From positions 1 to 64,000 of the forward strand of contig JAPOKO010000005.1 in the NCBI GenBank assembly GCA_029977615.1: a DNA stretch of 64,000 nt, written 5' to 3'. The number at the start of each line of letters is the position of its first letter. Position 1 is the first letter of the stretch. A program made the translations under genes and the position numbers. The notes beneath the pieces were generated by a model, which ran no database searches, was not told the origin of the DNA, and saw nothing but the letters and a program-made list of their open reading frames with translations. This document shows, piece after piece, positions 29,611-38,899 of the stretch. Origin of the DNA: a bacterium. GTDB taxonomy: Bacteria > Actinomycetota > Acidimicrobiia > Acidimicrobiales > Ilumatobacteraceae.

Positions 29611-30768
29611 ATGACGACATCAACACCGAAGAACCACATGACCCGTCGCCAATTTTTGGCACGTTCTGGTGCATTGGGCGCACTTGGTCTCTCGCTCCCA
29701 GCATTTCTTGCTGCCTGCGGCGGAAGCGATTCGTCGAGTTCAGGTGGGTCGGAATCGTTGTTCTTCGATAACTGGCCGTTATATATAGACCCAACTGCCG
29801 ATGGCCTCACGGGAACTGTGGATCGTTTCATGGCGGCAACCGGTGTGTCGATGACCTATGGCGAGGGATACAACGACAACAACGAATACTTCGCAAAGAT
29901 TCAGCCATTGCTTGGCAACGACAAGCCAATTGAAGCCGACATCATCGCCCCAACATTTTGGATGGCTGGACGTTTGATCAATCTTGGTTGGGCAGAGAAG
30001 CTGCCAAAGGATCAGATTCCAAACTTCGCCAATCTTGAAGACGGATTTGTGAACCCACCTTGGGACCCAACAGGCGAGTACTCCATGCCATGGCAAGGTG
30101 GTGTAGCTGGTATTGCGTACAACATCGACGTCACGGGTCGTGAGATCAAGAGCGTTGCAGATCTGTTTGACCCTGAGTTCAAGGGCAAGATCGGAATGCT
30201 TACTGAAATGCGTGACACCATTGGTCTGATTTGTATGAGCCTCGGAATTGATCCGTCAACCATCACGTCGTTCGAAGATGCAGCACCTGCATTCGAAAAA
30301 CTTGCTCAAGCCAAAAACGATGGCCAGATCCGTGCATTCACGGGTAACGACTACACCGATGACTTGGTGAGCGGTAACTTCGCAGCGTGTGTTGGCTGGT
30401 CTGGTGACGTTCTGCAACTTGGAAAAGACAGTCCAAATGTTCGCTTCGTCATTCCAGAAGAAGGCGGAACTCGCTGGTGCGACACCATGATCTTGCCAAA
30501 GGGAGTGAAAAACGGATCTGCGGCCGCAAAGTGGATGAACTTCTGTTACGACCCAGTACAGGCAGCACAGATCACGCAGTACGTGCAGTATCTGTCGCCG
30601 GTGAAGGGTGTTCGTGATGAACTCGCCAAACTCGACCCAGAGTTGGCGGACAATCCGCTGTTGTTCCCAGACGATGCAGCAAATGCTCGACTGCGTGCAT
30701 TTGCAACGTTGTCGGAAGACGTTGAAGCGAAGTTCGACGAGGAATTCTCGGCAATTACCGGCGCGTAA
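29611..30768 (+). CDS. potD: Polyamine ABC transporter, substrate-binding lipoprotein (Tat signal)
   Basis: A 385-residue binding protein of the PotD/PotF family. The N-terminus combines a twin-arginine motif (TRRQFLARSG, R12-R13) with a lipobox LAAC (Cys36), so it is predicted to be Tat-exported and lipid-anchored. The mature part has FDNWPLYIDPTADG, VNPPWDPTGEYSMPWQGG and a C-terminal AAKWMNFCYDPVQAAQIT, as in spermidine/putrescine-binding proteins. ATG at 29611 after AAGGGGA. It lies between potA and the permease genes. Exact polyamine unknown. Confidence 0.9.
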   Translation: MTTSTPKNHMTRRQFLARSGALGALGLSLPAFLAACGGSDSSSSGGSESLFFDNWPLYIDPTADGLTGTVDRFMAATGVSMTYGEGYNDNNEYFAKIQPLLGNDKPIEADIIAPTFWMAGRLINLGWAEKLPKDQIPNFANLEDGFVNPPWDPTGEYSMPWQGGVAGIAYNIDVTGREIKSVADLFDPEFKGKIGMLTEMRDTIGLICMSLGIDPSTITSFEDAAPAFEKLAQAKNDGQIRAFTGNDYTDDLVSGNFAACVGWSGDVLQLGKDSPNVRFVIPEEGGTRWCDTMILPKGVKNGSAAAKWMNFCYDPVQAAQITQYVQYLSPVKGVRDELAKLDPELADNPLLFPDDAANARLRAFATLSEDVEAKFDEEFSAITGA

Positions 30769-30794
30769 GCACCGTTTGAAACGCTGAACATCAC

Positions 30795-31865
30795 ATGACC
30801 GAAACGGTCGTCCGCCAAAACCGAATCGCGCGTAACGCCGATCGCGTTGGGATGGCCGCGATGATCGTTGCCTCCATTTGCCTTGTGGCACTTGGCGCTC
30901 ACTGGGTGAGCGGACCAATGGTTTCGGTTGTTGTTCTTGTCTTGCTGCTGGTTCTTGGCGGAGTTTTAGGTCTTGCCATAACGGGTGGGCCGGAAGCACG
31001 ACGACTACTTGCTCCATACGGTCTGTTGAAGCCAGGAATGTTGTGGTTGGCGCTGTTCTTCTTGGCGCCCGTTTGGTCGTTGTTGCGAATTTCTCTTTCC
31101 ACGAAAGAGAGTCGCTTTTCGGTTAAGTACAACTTTAATTGGGCATTTCAAAACTACGCCACTGCGTTTAAAGACTTTGGAAAGCAGTTTGAACACGCGT
31201 TTGTGTACGCCGCAATAGCAACCGTGCTGACCATTCTGATTGGTTATCCGCTTGCTTACGTGATTGCGTTTCGCGGTGGAAAGTACAAAAACATTTTACT
31301 TGGACTCGTTGTCATTCCGTTTTTCACGAGTTATCTGATTCGCACCATTGCGTGGTCGACGATTTTGGCAGACAGGGGTTTCGTAGTTCGCGCGCTGAAC
31401 GCTGTTGGCCTTGGGAACGTATTTGAGTGGTTGCACATTATGGATAACGGCAAACTGCTGAATACTCCTGCTGCGGTTATTGGGGGACTGACCTACAACT
31501 TCTTGCCCTTCATGTTGCTTCCCATTTATGTGAGCCTCGAAAAAATTGACGTCAACTTGGTCAACGCCGCAGGAGACTTGTACTCCAGTGCCACGCGTGC
31601 GTTTCGCAAAGTGGTATTTCCGCTTTCGATTCCAGGAGTTTTTGCCGGAACGTTGTTGACGTTCATTCCTGCAGCGGGCGACTTCGTGAATGCACAGTTT
31701 TTAGGTAATCCGAACACCACCATGATTGGTAACTCCATTCAGGACCAGTTCTTGAAACAGAACAATTATCCGGTTGCATCAGCCATGGCTGCGGTGCTCA
31801 TGGTCAGCATTGCAACGCTGGTGTTGTTGTACACGCGAATCTTCGGAACTGAGGATTTGGCATGA
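30795..31865 (+). CDS. potB: Polyamine ABC transporter permease, PotB type
   Basis: A 356-residue inner-membrane permease. Segments such as PLAYVIAFRGGKYKNILLG, FFTSYLIRTIAWSTIL and the EAA-like loop NAAGDLYSSATRAFRKVVFP (about 250-270) are typical of PotB. It is about 70 residues longer than the usual 285: two extra hydrophobic segments (about 15-58) precede the canonical first helix (MLWLALFFLAPVWSLL, about 77-95). ATG at 30795. The potC start overlaps the stop by 4 bp. Confidence 0.9.
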   Translation: MTETVVRQNRIARNADRVGMAAMIVASICLVALGAHWVSGPMVSVVVLVLLLVLGGVLGLAITGGPEARRLLAPYGLLKPGMLWLALFFLAPVWSLLRISLSTKESRFSVKYNFNWAFQNYATAFKDFGKQFEHAFVYAAIATVLTILIGYPLAYVIAFRGGKYKNILLGLVVIPFFTSYLIRTIAWSTILADRGFVVRALNAVGLGNVFEWLHIMDNGKLLNTPAAVIGGLTYNFLPFMLLPIYVSLEKIDVNLVNAAGDLYSSATRAFRKVVFPLSIPGVFAGTLLTFIPAAGDFVNAQFLGNPNTTMIGNSIQDQFLKQNNYPVASAMAAVLMVSIATLVLLYTRIFGTEDLA

Positions 31866-32704
31866 TGCGTAAACGAACCAAATATGGGCGTTATGCCTTG
31901 AATGTGTTTGCTGGCCTTGGTCTTGTGTATTTGTTTGCTCCAATCTTTTTCATTGTTGCCTTTAGCTTCAATAAGCCAAATGGAAATTTCAACATTGCCT
32001 GGCAATCGTTTACTTTTGATAATTGGCTTCATCCGTTTGCAGAAGAATCGCTCACCCGTGCGCTGTGGAAGAGTCTTGAAATTGCAGCGGTCTCTACTTT
32101 CGTCTCCACCATTTTGGGTTCGCTGATTGCCGTTGCGCTGTCTCGGTACAAATTCCGTGGTAGTGGAGGAATCAATTTGTTCTTGGTGCTGCCGCTTACG
32201 ACGCCAGAAATTGTTCTGGGTTCGTCGCTAGCAACGTTGTTCCTCGGTCAAAACTTCATTGATTTCGGAATGACGACCATCATCATCGCTCACATCATGT
32301 TTCAGGTGAGTTTTGTTGCGCTCACGGTGCGCGCCCGAATTCGTGGCTTCGATTGGACGCTTGAGCAAGCCGCTCAAGACCTTGGCGCTACGCCGTTCCG
32401 CACGTTTATGAAGGTGACGTTTCCGTTGATTTTGCCTGGAATCCTGGCAGCAGGGCTGTTGGCGTTTGCGCTTTCCATCGACGACTTCATCATCACGTTC
32501 TTCAACTCTGGTCCAGTGCAGACCTTCCCGCTGCAGATTTATGGTGCATCACGTGTTCGCATTCCACCACAGATCAACGTGCTTGCATCAATGATTCTGT
32601 TCCTCAGTGTTGCCATTTTGATGACGGGAACCATTGCAGGAATGCGGAAGTCCGCTGAAAAGCAGGCCACCGCGAAGAAGTTCAAACTGTTGCAGCGCAA
32701 ATAA
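31862..32704 (+). CDS. potC: Polyamine ABC transporter permease, PotC type
   Basis: A 280-residue membrane protein with six predicted segments. The N-terminal FAPIFFIVAFSFNKPNG, LPLTTPEIVLGSSLA and EAA loop EQAAQDLGATPFRTFMKVTFPLI are the PotC pattern; SIDDFIITFFNSGP is the characteristic late loop. It pairs with PotB to form the channel. It starts inside the potB stop (ATGA overlap), and the DnaJ-like gene begins on its last stop base. Confidence 0.92.
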   Translation: MMRKRTKYGRYALNVFAGLGLVYLFAPIFFIVAFSFNKPNGNFNIAWQSFTFDNWLHPFAEESLTRALWKSLEIAAVSTFVSTILGSLIAVALSRYKFRGSGGINLFLVLPLTTPEIVLGSSLATLFLGQNFIDFGMTTIIIAHIMFQVSFVALTVRARIRGFDWTLEQAAQDLGATPFRTFMKVTFPLILPGILAAGLLAFALSIDDFIITFFNSGPVQTFPLQIYGASRVRIPPQINVLASMILFLSVAILMTGTIAGMRKSAEKQATAKKFKLLQRK

Positions 32705-33270
32705 TGTCGCGTTCCCATTACGAAGTTCTGGGAGTGTTGCCATCAGCGTCCCAAGATGAAATTCGTGTGGCGTATCGAATGCGTGTGCGTGAAGTTCACC
32801 CTGATACTGCAGCAGGCAAACGAAGCGACGCTTCAATGCAAATGGCACACATTGCTGAGGCATGGCGCGTGCTCTCAGATGCGGCCCTACGCAGGGCGTA
32901 CGACGCAGAACGAAGTCGTGGATATTCGCAATCATTTACGGAGCCTCAAGAGCAAATCTTCACTGGTCCGGTGCATAGAGCATCATTTCCGTGGCGCATG
33001 GTTGGCTTTACGGTGGGTGGCTTGATCGCGCTTGTACTCGTGCTGAACGTCCTTTCAGACCCTGTTGTTCCACTTGGTCCTGATGGGCTGTTGCAGGCGG
33101 GCTCATGTGTTGTGGTGAACTCGAATCAACTCGCAGTAGAAGTGGATTGCGCAGAAGAACACACAGGCGTGGTGAAAGCATTAGTGGGATTTGACATGTC
33201 ATGCCCTACGGACACGCAGCCCATTCGTGATCGTCAAGGAATGGGAATCGCCTGCGTTGTTCCGAGTTAG
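32704..33270 (+). CDS. Membrane-anchored J-domain protein
   Basis: A 188-residue protein with an N-terminal J domain (residues 5-70: YEVLGVLPSASQDEIRVAY, then the HPD tripeptide in REVHPDTAAG), a linker, one membrane helix (MVGFTVGGLIALVLVLNVL, about 99-117) and a 70-residue outer domain with four cysteines (GSCVV, VDCAEEHTG, MSCPTD, IACVV). The HPD motif should stimulate a DnaK-type chaperone; the outer part resembles septum-formation-type secreted domains, but only weakly. Starts on the last base of the potC stop (TAATG). Role unknown. Confidence 0.75.
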   Translation: MSRSHYEVLGVLPSASQDEIRVAYRMRVREVHPDTAAGKRSDASMQMAHIAEAWRVLSDAALRRAYDAERSRGYSQSFTEPQEQIFTGPVHRASFPWRMVGFTVGGLIALVLVLNVLSDPVVPLGPDGLLQAGSCVVVNSNQLAVEVDCAEEHTGVVKALVGFDMSCPTDTQPIRDRQGMGIACVVPS

Positions 33271-33295
33271 CGCCGCAGAGAACTAGTCTTTAGTC

Positions 33296-33865
33296 GTGGC
33301 CAAGCAGTGTGAACGTCCTGGTTGTAAAGAGCCGGCAGTTGCCGCTTACTTCCTTGACTCAGCAGAATTGCTCATGACGCTGGAAAACTACGTTCCAGTT
33401 GAGGGTATGCGAGTGAATGGTCTGTGTCGCAGACATGCAGATGCATTGGTCGTTCCCCGCGGATGGCGAATTGAGGATAAACGTGAGAATGTTCCACGAT
33501 TGTTTCCGGTTTCGCCTCCGCCCGATAAGCCAAAGGCAAAAGATGCAGCGGCAAAGAAATCTGATTCGAAGAAGAATCGTGCCAAATTGCCTCGCCCAAG
33601 TATTTTCGATGAATTGAAGAATGACAAGAAGGTGGACGAGGTAGTTGCACCAGTCGTTGTGCCGGTTGATGAACCAGAAGTCAACGATGATGTGGAGTTG
33701 GAAGAAACGAAAGCAATTCCGTGGAGCCCACAGTTTGATCACACCGACGATTTGGGTGGGGTGCTTCGCCCAAAGGGCCGTTTGTTGAGTCGTGCATTCA
33801 ACTTTGATGACACCAATGCAGATGGACTCAAACGCGAACCATTTGACGAAAACGACATCCCGTAA
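33296..33865 (+). CDS. DUF3499-like actinobacterial protein
   Basis: A 189-residue protein. The first 60 residues contain CERPGCKEPAVAAYFLDS (C5, C10) and GLCRRHADALVVPRGW, with Cys/His spacing suggesting a small metal-binding fold as in the actinobacterial DUF3499 family. The rest is charged and low-complexity (Lys/Pro, then Asp/Glu-rich). Function is unknown even in the family. GTG at 33296, 6 nt after TAGTCT (33284-33289), leaderless type. The next gene starts on its stop codon (TAATG). Confidence 0.7.
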   Translation: MAKQCERPGCKEPAVAAYFLDSAELLMTLENYVPVEGMRVNGLCRRHADALVVPRGWRIEDKRENVPRLFPVSPPPDKPKAKDAAAKKSDSKKNRAKLPRPSIFDELKNDKKVDEVVAPVVVPVDEPEVNDDVELEETKAIPWSPQFDHTDDLGGVLRPKGRLLSRAFNFDDTNADGLKREPFDENDIP

Positions 33866-34308
33866 TGTCAATTGATGTTCGTGCGTCGCTTGATGCCGAT
33901 GTTCCAAGTGGGCGACTGTTTGCTGTGATTCGCGATCTTGGTACGTATCCGCAATGGCTTGACATTGTTCATCTAGCCCAAGTCGATGAGATTATTGATG
34001 GTCTTCAGTCCTGGAATGTTGAGCTAAGAGCAAAAATCGGTCCGTTTGCACGGTCTAAGCGGTTACGCATGGTTCGCATAAGAGACGAGAGTCCGAGCAC
34101 GGTGGTATTTGAACGTCGTGAAAAAGATGGAAAGAAACACGCACCGTGGGTACTTCGTTCGGAAGTAACTGAAGCAAACGGCACGTCCACATTGGCAGTT
34201 CATCTCCATTATGGAGGCTCGTTATTTGACGGTGGAATTGTTGAGCGAGTGTTGGCTGATCAAATTGTGAGTGGCAAAGCCAAACTCACACAATTCCTCG
34301 CCGGTTAG
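33865..34308 (+). CDS. SRPBCC/START-like lipid-binding protein
   Basis: A 147-residue protein of the SRPBCC (polyketide cyclase/START-like) fold: an N-terminal strand then SGRLFAVIRDLGTYPQWLDIV, followed by a beta-rich section and a final long helix (VERVLADQIVSGKAKLTQFL). These proteins bind hydrophobic ligands in a helix-grip cavity; ligand unknown. Starts within the stop of the DUF3499-like gene and overlaps the convergent rlmN by 23 bp. Confidence 0.7.
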   Translation: MSIDVRASLDADVPSGRLFAVIRDLGTYPQWLDIVHLAQVDEIIDGLQSWNVELRAKIGPFARSKRLRMVRIRDESPSTVVFERREKDGKKHAPWVLRSEVTEANGTSTLAVHLHYGGSLFDGGIVERVLADQIVSGKAKLTQFLAG

Positions 34309-35338
34309 TCAATTTCACCGGCTGACCTGCAGCCAATTGTCCACACGCCGCATCAATGTCGGTTCCACGGTTGCGACGCACCGTTACGTTGACGCCCAAG
34401 TCTTCGAGTTGCTGAGCAAAGGCTCGAACACCTGTTGCGCTTGTGCCCTTGGTTGGCCAACCTGGTGTTGGGTTAAGCGGGATCAGGTTGACGTGCGCTG
34501 AAGGCGTGAGTTGACCGCACAGCTGAGCAAGTTCGCGGGCGTCACGCGGTTGGTCGTTGATGCCATCGATCATGGCCCACTCAAAACTGATGCGACGGTT
34601 TTTATTGTCGAGATAGTCGCGACAAGCCTGCATCAGTTCGTTGATGGGGTAGCGCTTGTTAATTGGAACAAGTTCGTCGCGCAACACGTCACGAGCAGCG
34701 TGCAGAGACACGGCAAGGTTGACAGGTAATGGGCGAGTGGCAAGTTTGCGAATGCCAGGAACAATGCCAACGGTAGAGATAGTGAGATGGCGGGCCGACA
34801 GTCCAATGTCTCCATGAATGCGCTCTACCGCACCCCAAACCATTTCTTCGTTAGCGAGTGGTTCGCCCATGCCCATGAACACCACGTTGGCTAAGCGTTG
34901 CTTGCGCTTTGCGCTTTCGCGTGCTGCGTACACCACTTGTTCAACAATCTCGCCAACAGTGAGATGTCGAGTGAAACCCGCTTGTCCGGTTGCGCAAAAT
35001 CCGCATGCCATTGCACAGCCAGCTTGTGTGCTGACGCACACGGTTGCTCGCTCTTTGTAGTGCATGAGCACAGTTTCAATTGGGTGACCGCCGTCCGCGA
35101 GCGACCACAGAAACTTAATAGTGTCGCCCTTGTCGCTCACGCTTGCGGTAGTGAGGTGTAATGCATTCGGGAAACCGTGAGCAAGCTCATCGCGCACAGT
35201 GCCCGGCAGCGTAAGAATCTGCGACGGTTCGGCAAACTGCGTGTACAGGCCTTCCCAAACTTGCTTCAAACGAAATGCAGGTTGTCCACTGAGGAGACCT
35301 GCAATGTCTTCACGTGTTGCATCGTAAAGACTGGTCAT
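34286..35338 (-). CDS. rlmN: 23S rRNA (adenine2503-C2)/tRNA methyltransferase, radical SAM
   Basis: Methylates C2 of A2503 in 23S rRNA (and A37 of some tRNAs) by a radical SAM mechanism. The 350 residues carry the cluster motif CAMACGFCATG (CxxxCxxC, about 118-125), VFMGMGEPLANEEMVWGAV, the ISTVGIVPGIRKL segment, and the C-terminal catalytic cysteine region NRGTDIDAACGQL. Nearest relatives of this type are RlmN rather than Cfr. ATG at 35338, 6 nt after TAAACT (35345-35350), leaderless type. Confidence 0.95.
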   Translation of the reverse strand: MTSLYDATREDIAGLLSGQPAFRLKQVWEGLYTQFAEPSQILTLPGTVRDELAHGFPNALHLTTASVSDKGDTIKFLWSLADGGHPIETVLMHYKERATVCVSTQAGCAMACGFCATGQAGFTRHLTVGEIVEQVVYAARESAKRKQRLANVVFMGMGEPLANEEMVWGAVERIHGDIGLSARHLTISTVGIVPGIRKLATRPLPVNLAVSLHAARDVLRDELVPINKRYPINELMQACRDYLDNKNRRISFEWAMIDGINDQPRDARELAQLCGQLTPSAHVNLIPLNPTPGWPTKGTSATGVRAFAQQLEDLGVNVTVRRNRGTDIDAACGQLAAGQPVKLTNRRGIV

Positions 35339-35347
35339 ACTTTCAGT

Positions 35348-37165
35348 TTAGAGGTGCTTTTGTGCCAACTTCTCGTAATCGAGCATGCGAGCACGTAGAA
35401 CATCAAGACTTGAGGTCCAGAATGCAACATCAGTGACATCAATTCCGAATGCTTGGCCGAGTTCCTCTGCGGTATCCATTCCCGCACGCGACAACACCGT
35501 GTCGTAGTTTTCACGGAAATGATCAGGGTTCGATTGATACTTCGCATACAAGCCCAAGCCAAATAGCAATCCATAGGTGTATGGCCAGTTGTAGAAGTGA
35601 CTTCCGTAATAGTGAGGCTTGAGCACCCACATATGTGGGTGGCGAGTGCTCTGGTCAAGCCCATCGCCATAGGCATCGGACTGTGCTTGCAACATGATTT
35701 CATTGAATTCGCTCACACCAAGCGTGCGCCGCTGACGACGTGCGAATACCTCGGTTTCAAACAGGAATCGACTGTGAATGTCGACCACTACTTGAGAAGC
35801 GCCGATCAGGTTGACATCCAGCAATGCGAGTCTTTCGTCGCCTTGCATTCGTGAAAGTCCATCTTCAACAACGAGTGTCTCGCAGAAGATGCTTGCGGTC
35901 TCGGCGAGAGCCATAGGTAGACGCTTTTGAAGTGGTGTGCGGTGAGCAAGTTGGGTGTTGTGATATGCGTGACCAAGTTCGTGTGCAGTGGTCTGCGCCG
36001 AGTCCACGCTGCCACTCCAGTTCAATAACACGAGCGAACGGTCATCTACAAAAGACATGCAGAAGGCTCCACCCGTTTTTCCTTCGCGTGGTTCGGCGTC
36101 TAGCCATTGCTCATCAATAGATCGATCTACAAGTTGAGCGAGTCGATCGCTGTAGCTCGAAAACGCGCCTTTCACGAGGCTGATGCCTTCGTCCCAGGAA
36201 ATTGCACCTGGAGAAATATGTAACGGCGCAAACAGGTTCCACCACGACAAGCCATTGGTGTCGCCATGAAGTTGTGCCTTCACTCGCATCCAGCGACGGA
36301 AGTCGGGAAGTGAGGCTGAAATCGCCGACTGCATAGCCGTAAACGTTGCGTTGCTCACTGAGTTTGAATACAACGAGGCATCAATTGGAGCCTTCCACTG
36401 TCGACGCTTGTTGACGGTGTTGGCTTCACCTTTGATGCTGTTCATTGCTGCGGCGCATGCAACTGCAACTGTTGGCCACGCACGCATTTCTGCTTCGTAA
36501 GCAGCCTTGCGAACTTCGAGATCATTGTCTGTTGCAAGCCCGCGGACGGCTGCCATGGGCATCGTCTTTGTTCCTGTTGGCAGGTGTACATCTACCGACA
36601 GCTGCGATGTGAGATCGCTTTGCAAGCGTCCCCATGCGGACGAACCTGTGGTTCCTAGTTCGGCGTATAAACCCTCTTCCGCTTCGCTCATTTGGTGAAT
36701 TGCGCGGTCTTGCAGGCGTAGCAATGGCCCGAGGTGTTCGCGAGCCTCATCGCTAACTTGCTTCAGCGCATTGGCATCCAGGCTGGCCACCCAGTCGGCA
36801 AGGCGGGCAAGTAACGGCGAGATTCGCGCATCGAGATCTTCCATTTCGCTGAGTAGGCCTTGTGCTTGTTCCTGGCGCGAATCGGTGCTGACCGTTGCGT
36901 AGATATATGAAATGAGGACGTCCTGTTCGTCGACCGTTTTGTTAAAGGCTTGAATGACGGCATCGGCTGCAGCACCATCTTGTGCATTTGGAGTGCGGGG
37001 CTCGATGGATCGAATGTTGTGCGTTTCAAACAGGGATTCAAGGCGCGCCACATTTGAACCAGCACGCTCCATGGCATCTGTGAAAGAGCGAGCATTAAAC
37101 GACTCATGGACGTCGGCGACGGACCAGCGGGGAAGTGGGGTTTCATTTTCAGCTGTAAATGACAT
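35348..37165 (-). CDS. pepF: M3-family oligoendopeptidase F
   Basis: A 605-residue zinc metallopeptidase that cleaves short peptides in the cytosol. The active site HELGHAYH (HExxH, about residue 398) and the downstream Glu-bearing SIFCETLVVEDGL match clan MA family M3, PepF branch; PHYYGSHFYNWPYTYGLLFGLG is the conserved C-terminal block. The ATG at 37165 lies 6 nt after TAGTTT (37172-37177), whose TAG is also the mshD stop, so a leaderless promoter seems to sit at the end of mshD. Confidence 0.92.
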   Translation of the reverse strand: MSFTAENETPLPRWSVADVHESFNARSFTDAMERAGSNVARLESLFETHNIRSIEPRTPNAQDGAAADAVIQAFNKTVDEQDVLISYIYATVSTDSRQEQAQGLLSEMEDLDARISPLLARLADWVASLDANALKQVSDEAREHLGPLLRLQDRAIHQMSEAEEGLYAELGTTGSSAWGRLQSDLTSQLSVDVHLPTGTKTMPMAAVRGLATDNDLEVRKAAYEAEMRAWPTVAVACAAAMNSIKGEANTVNKRRQWKAPIDASLYSNSVSNATFTAMQSAISASLPDFRRWMRVKAQLHGDTNGLSWWNLFAPLHISPGAISWDEGISLVKGAFSSYSDRLAQLVDRSIDEQWLDAEPREGKTGGAFCMSFVDDRSLVLLNWSGSVDSAQTTAHELGHAYHNTQLAHRTPLQKRLPMALAETASIFCETLVVEDGLSRMQGDERLALLDVNLIGASQVVVDIHSRFLFETEVFARRQRRTLGVSEFNEIMLQAQSDAYGDGLDQSTRHPHMWVLKPHYYGSHFYNWPYTYGLLFGLGLYAKYQSNPDHFRENYDTVLSRAGMDTAEELGQAFGIDVTDVAFWTSSLDVLRARMLDYEKLAQKHL

Positions 37166-37174
37166 GCTGAAAAA

Positions 37175-38077
37175 CTAGTTCACATCTCCTACGAACGCAC
37201 GTTGTTGGTTGGTGATGGTGAAACCAAGTGATTTATACAGATTGACCGCTCGTTTATTGTCGGCATCGACGTGCAGCATTCCTGTTGAGATGCCAGCACG
37301 TTGTAAGTGGGTCAAACCGGCGATGGTGAGGGCGCGTCCAAGTCCTTTGCCGCTAAAGCGCGGATGCACGGCAATCACATAAATCTCGCCAAGGACGGGA
37401 GAGGTATCAAGGTGCACTTTTGTCCAGCAAAAGCCGGCAAGCTCATCACCCTCGTTGAGCATCAAAAATCCGTTCGGATTAAACCACGGCTCTTGCTTGC
37501 GTGAATCGAGTGTGGACTGAGTCCAACCGCCCTGTTCTAAGTGATCTGCAAACGCAGCATTGTTTACTGCAAGCCAGCGCTCGTCATCGGCGCCGCTACG
37601 AAATGGTCTGGTCACGATGTCGGTCGCTTCGTGCAGTGGCAGTGTTACTCGCATTTGTAACGTGGTGCGACCTTCGGCGAGACCAATTGATTCTGCAAGT
37701 GTCTTGTGTATTTCATTTGGTTCAAAAACCCACCAATGCACATGTCCGCCACCGGCTTCACGAATCACTTGTATTGCTTCAGACAGCAGCTGTGGTCCGA
37801 TTGCTGCCATTTCATAGCGATGATGAGGATGCACAACGAGATCAAGTGCCCACGAATCATTTCCCCGAGACACTTGGCAATAGGCAATGAGGTGATCGTG
37901 ACCTGGCTGCCGACCCAACAGTCCTACATATCCTGGTCGACCGCCTTGACGAAGATCAATCCATAAGTGATCGGAAAGAGGGCGTTGCCCATCGGCGCGT
38001 TCAACGGCGAGCAATAACTCGTTCACTTCGGACAAATCATCGGATGGCAGACGACGTTTGATGTCCAGTTGAGCCAT
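37175..38077 (-). CDS. mshD: Mycothiol synthase
   Basis: Last step of mycothiol synthesis: acetylation of Cys-GlcN-Ins with acetyl-CoA. The 300 residues form two GNAT domains; the N-terminal one is degenerate, the C-terminal one has VHPRFSGKGLGRALTIAGL (acetyl-CoA loop, about 233-251) and VDADNKRAVNLYKSLGF. Start at 38077, 7 nt after TAGCCT (38085-38090), leaderless type. The gene is a good marker for Actinomycetota, where mycothiol replaces glutathione. Confidence 0.93.
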   Translation of the reverse strand: MAQLDIKRRLPSDDLSEVNELLLAVERADGQRPLSDHLWIDLRQGGRPGYVGLLGRQPGHDHLIAYCQVSRGNDSWALDLVVHPHHRYEMAAIGPQLLSEAIQVIREAGGGHVHWWVFEPNEIHKTLAESIGLAEGRTTLQMRVTLPLHEATDIVTRPFRSGADDERWLAVNNAAFADHLEQGGWTQSTLDSRKQEPWFNPNGFLMLNEGDELAGFCWTKVHLDTSPVLGEIYVIAVHPRFSGKGLGRALTIAGLTHLQRAGISTGMLHVDADNKRAVNLYKSLGFTITNQQRAFVGDVN

Positions 38078-38118
38078 AACGCTCAGGCTATCGGTGTGAC
38101 TCGCTAGTGTTCGGAACT

Positions 38119-38853
38119 ATGGCCGCAAAGAAAGCAACTGCGAAGAAGGCCGCAAAGCAGCCGGCCAAAAAAGCGCCCAAAAAGATTGTCGATCGTTCGG
38201 CGGAAATCTTGAAGCGACTCAAAGTGATGTATCCCGTTGCAATATGTGAACTCACTCACGAGAATGCATTCCAATTACTTGCTGCAACTATTTTGTCTGC
38301 ACAGTGCACAGATGCCCGCGTCAACATGGTGACTCCTGCGTTGTTCGCAGAGTTTCCCACTGCCGAGAAACTGTCTCAGGCAAACATCCAACGTGTTGAA
38401 GAACTGGTTCGATCAACTGGTTTCTATCAGACGAAAGCAAAGAATCTCATCGGCATGGCATCTGCAGTGGTGACACGTTTTGGCGGAGAAGTCCCAAGAG
38501 AAGTTGAAGACTTAATCACGCTTCCCGGAGTGGGTCGCAAGACTGCAAACGTTTTGAGGAGCGTGGTGTTTGATTTGCCTGGATTGGCAGTCGATACACA
38601 TGTCGGTCGACTTTCACGTCGGTTGGGGCTCACGATTGAAGAAGATCCGGTGAAAGTTGAGTACGAATTGAATGCTTTATTTCCTCCACAAGAATGGGGT
38701 GGCTTTAGCCTTAGGCTGATTCTTCACGGGCGCCGGGTGTGCGACGCCAAAAAACCAGCATGTCATTCGTGTGAATTCAGCGACATCTGTCCATCTTCAG
38801 AGTTGCCACGGGCGCAAATGGCTAAATCTGCGGGATCTCGTCGCAAGAAATAG
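38119..38853 (+). CDS. nth: Endonuclease III
   Basis: DNA glycosylase/AP lyase for oxidised pyrimidines in base excision repair. Helix-hairpin-helix LPGVGRKTANVLRSVVFDLPG with the catalytic Lys (about residue 138), the catalytic Asp in AVDTHVGRLSRRLG, and the 4Fe-4S loop C-X6-C-X2-C-X5-C (CDAKKPACHSCEFSDIC) are all present. The N-terminus is a Lys/Ala-rich tail (about residues 3-23) like those of actinobacterial HU proteins, likely to help DNA binding. I take the ATG at 38119, 8 nt after TAGTGT (38105-38110); the GTG at 38107 is an alternative. Confidence 0.94.
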   Translation: MAAKKATAKKAAKQPAKKAPKKIVDRSAEILKRLKVMYPVAICELTHENAFQLLAATILSAQCTDARVNMVTPALFAEFPTAEKLSQANIQRVEELVRSTGFYQTKAKNLIGMASAVVTRFGGEVPREVEDLITLPGVGRKTANVLRSVVFDLPGLAVDTHVGRLSRRLGLTIEEDPVKVEYELNALFPPQEWGGFSLRLILHGRRVCDAKKPACHSCEFSDICPSSELPRAQMAKSAGSRRKK

Positions 38854-38864
38854 TGCGTCAAATT

Positions 38865-38893
38865 TTGCGCAAAATATTCATTTTCGCTAATTT
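38865..38893 (+). promoter_or_regulatory. Promoter of a candidate small RNA
   Basis: TTGCGC (38865-38870), a 17-bp spacer and TAATTT (38888-38893) form a near-consensus promoter in an A/T-rich stretch just after nth. The predicted start (about 38900) is immediately before a block of three hairpins. Confidence 0.6.
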
Positions 38894-38899
38894 AAATGC

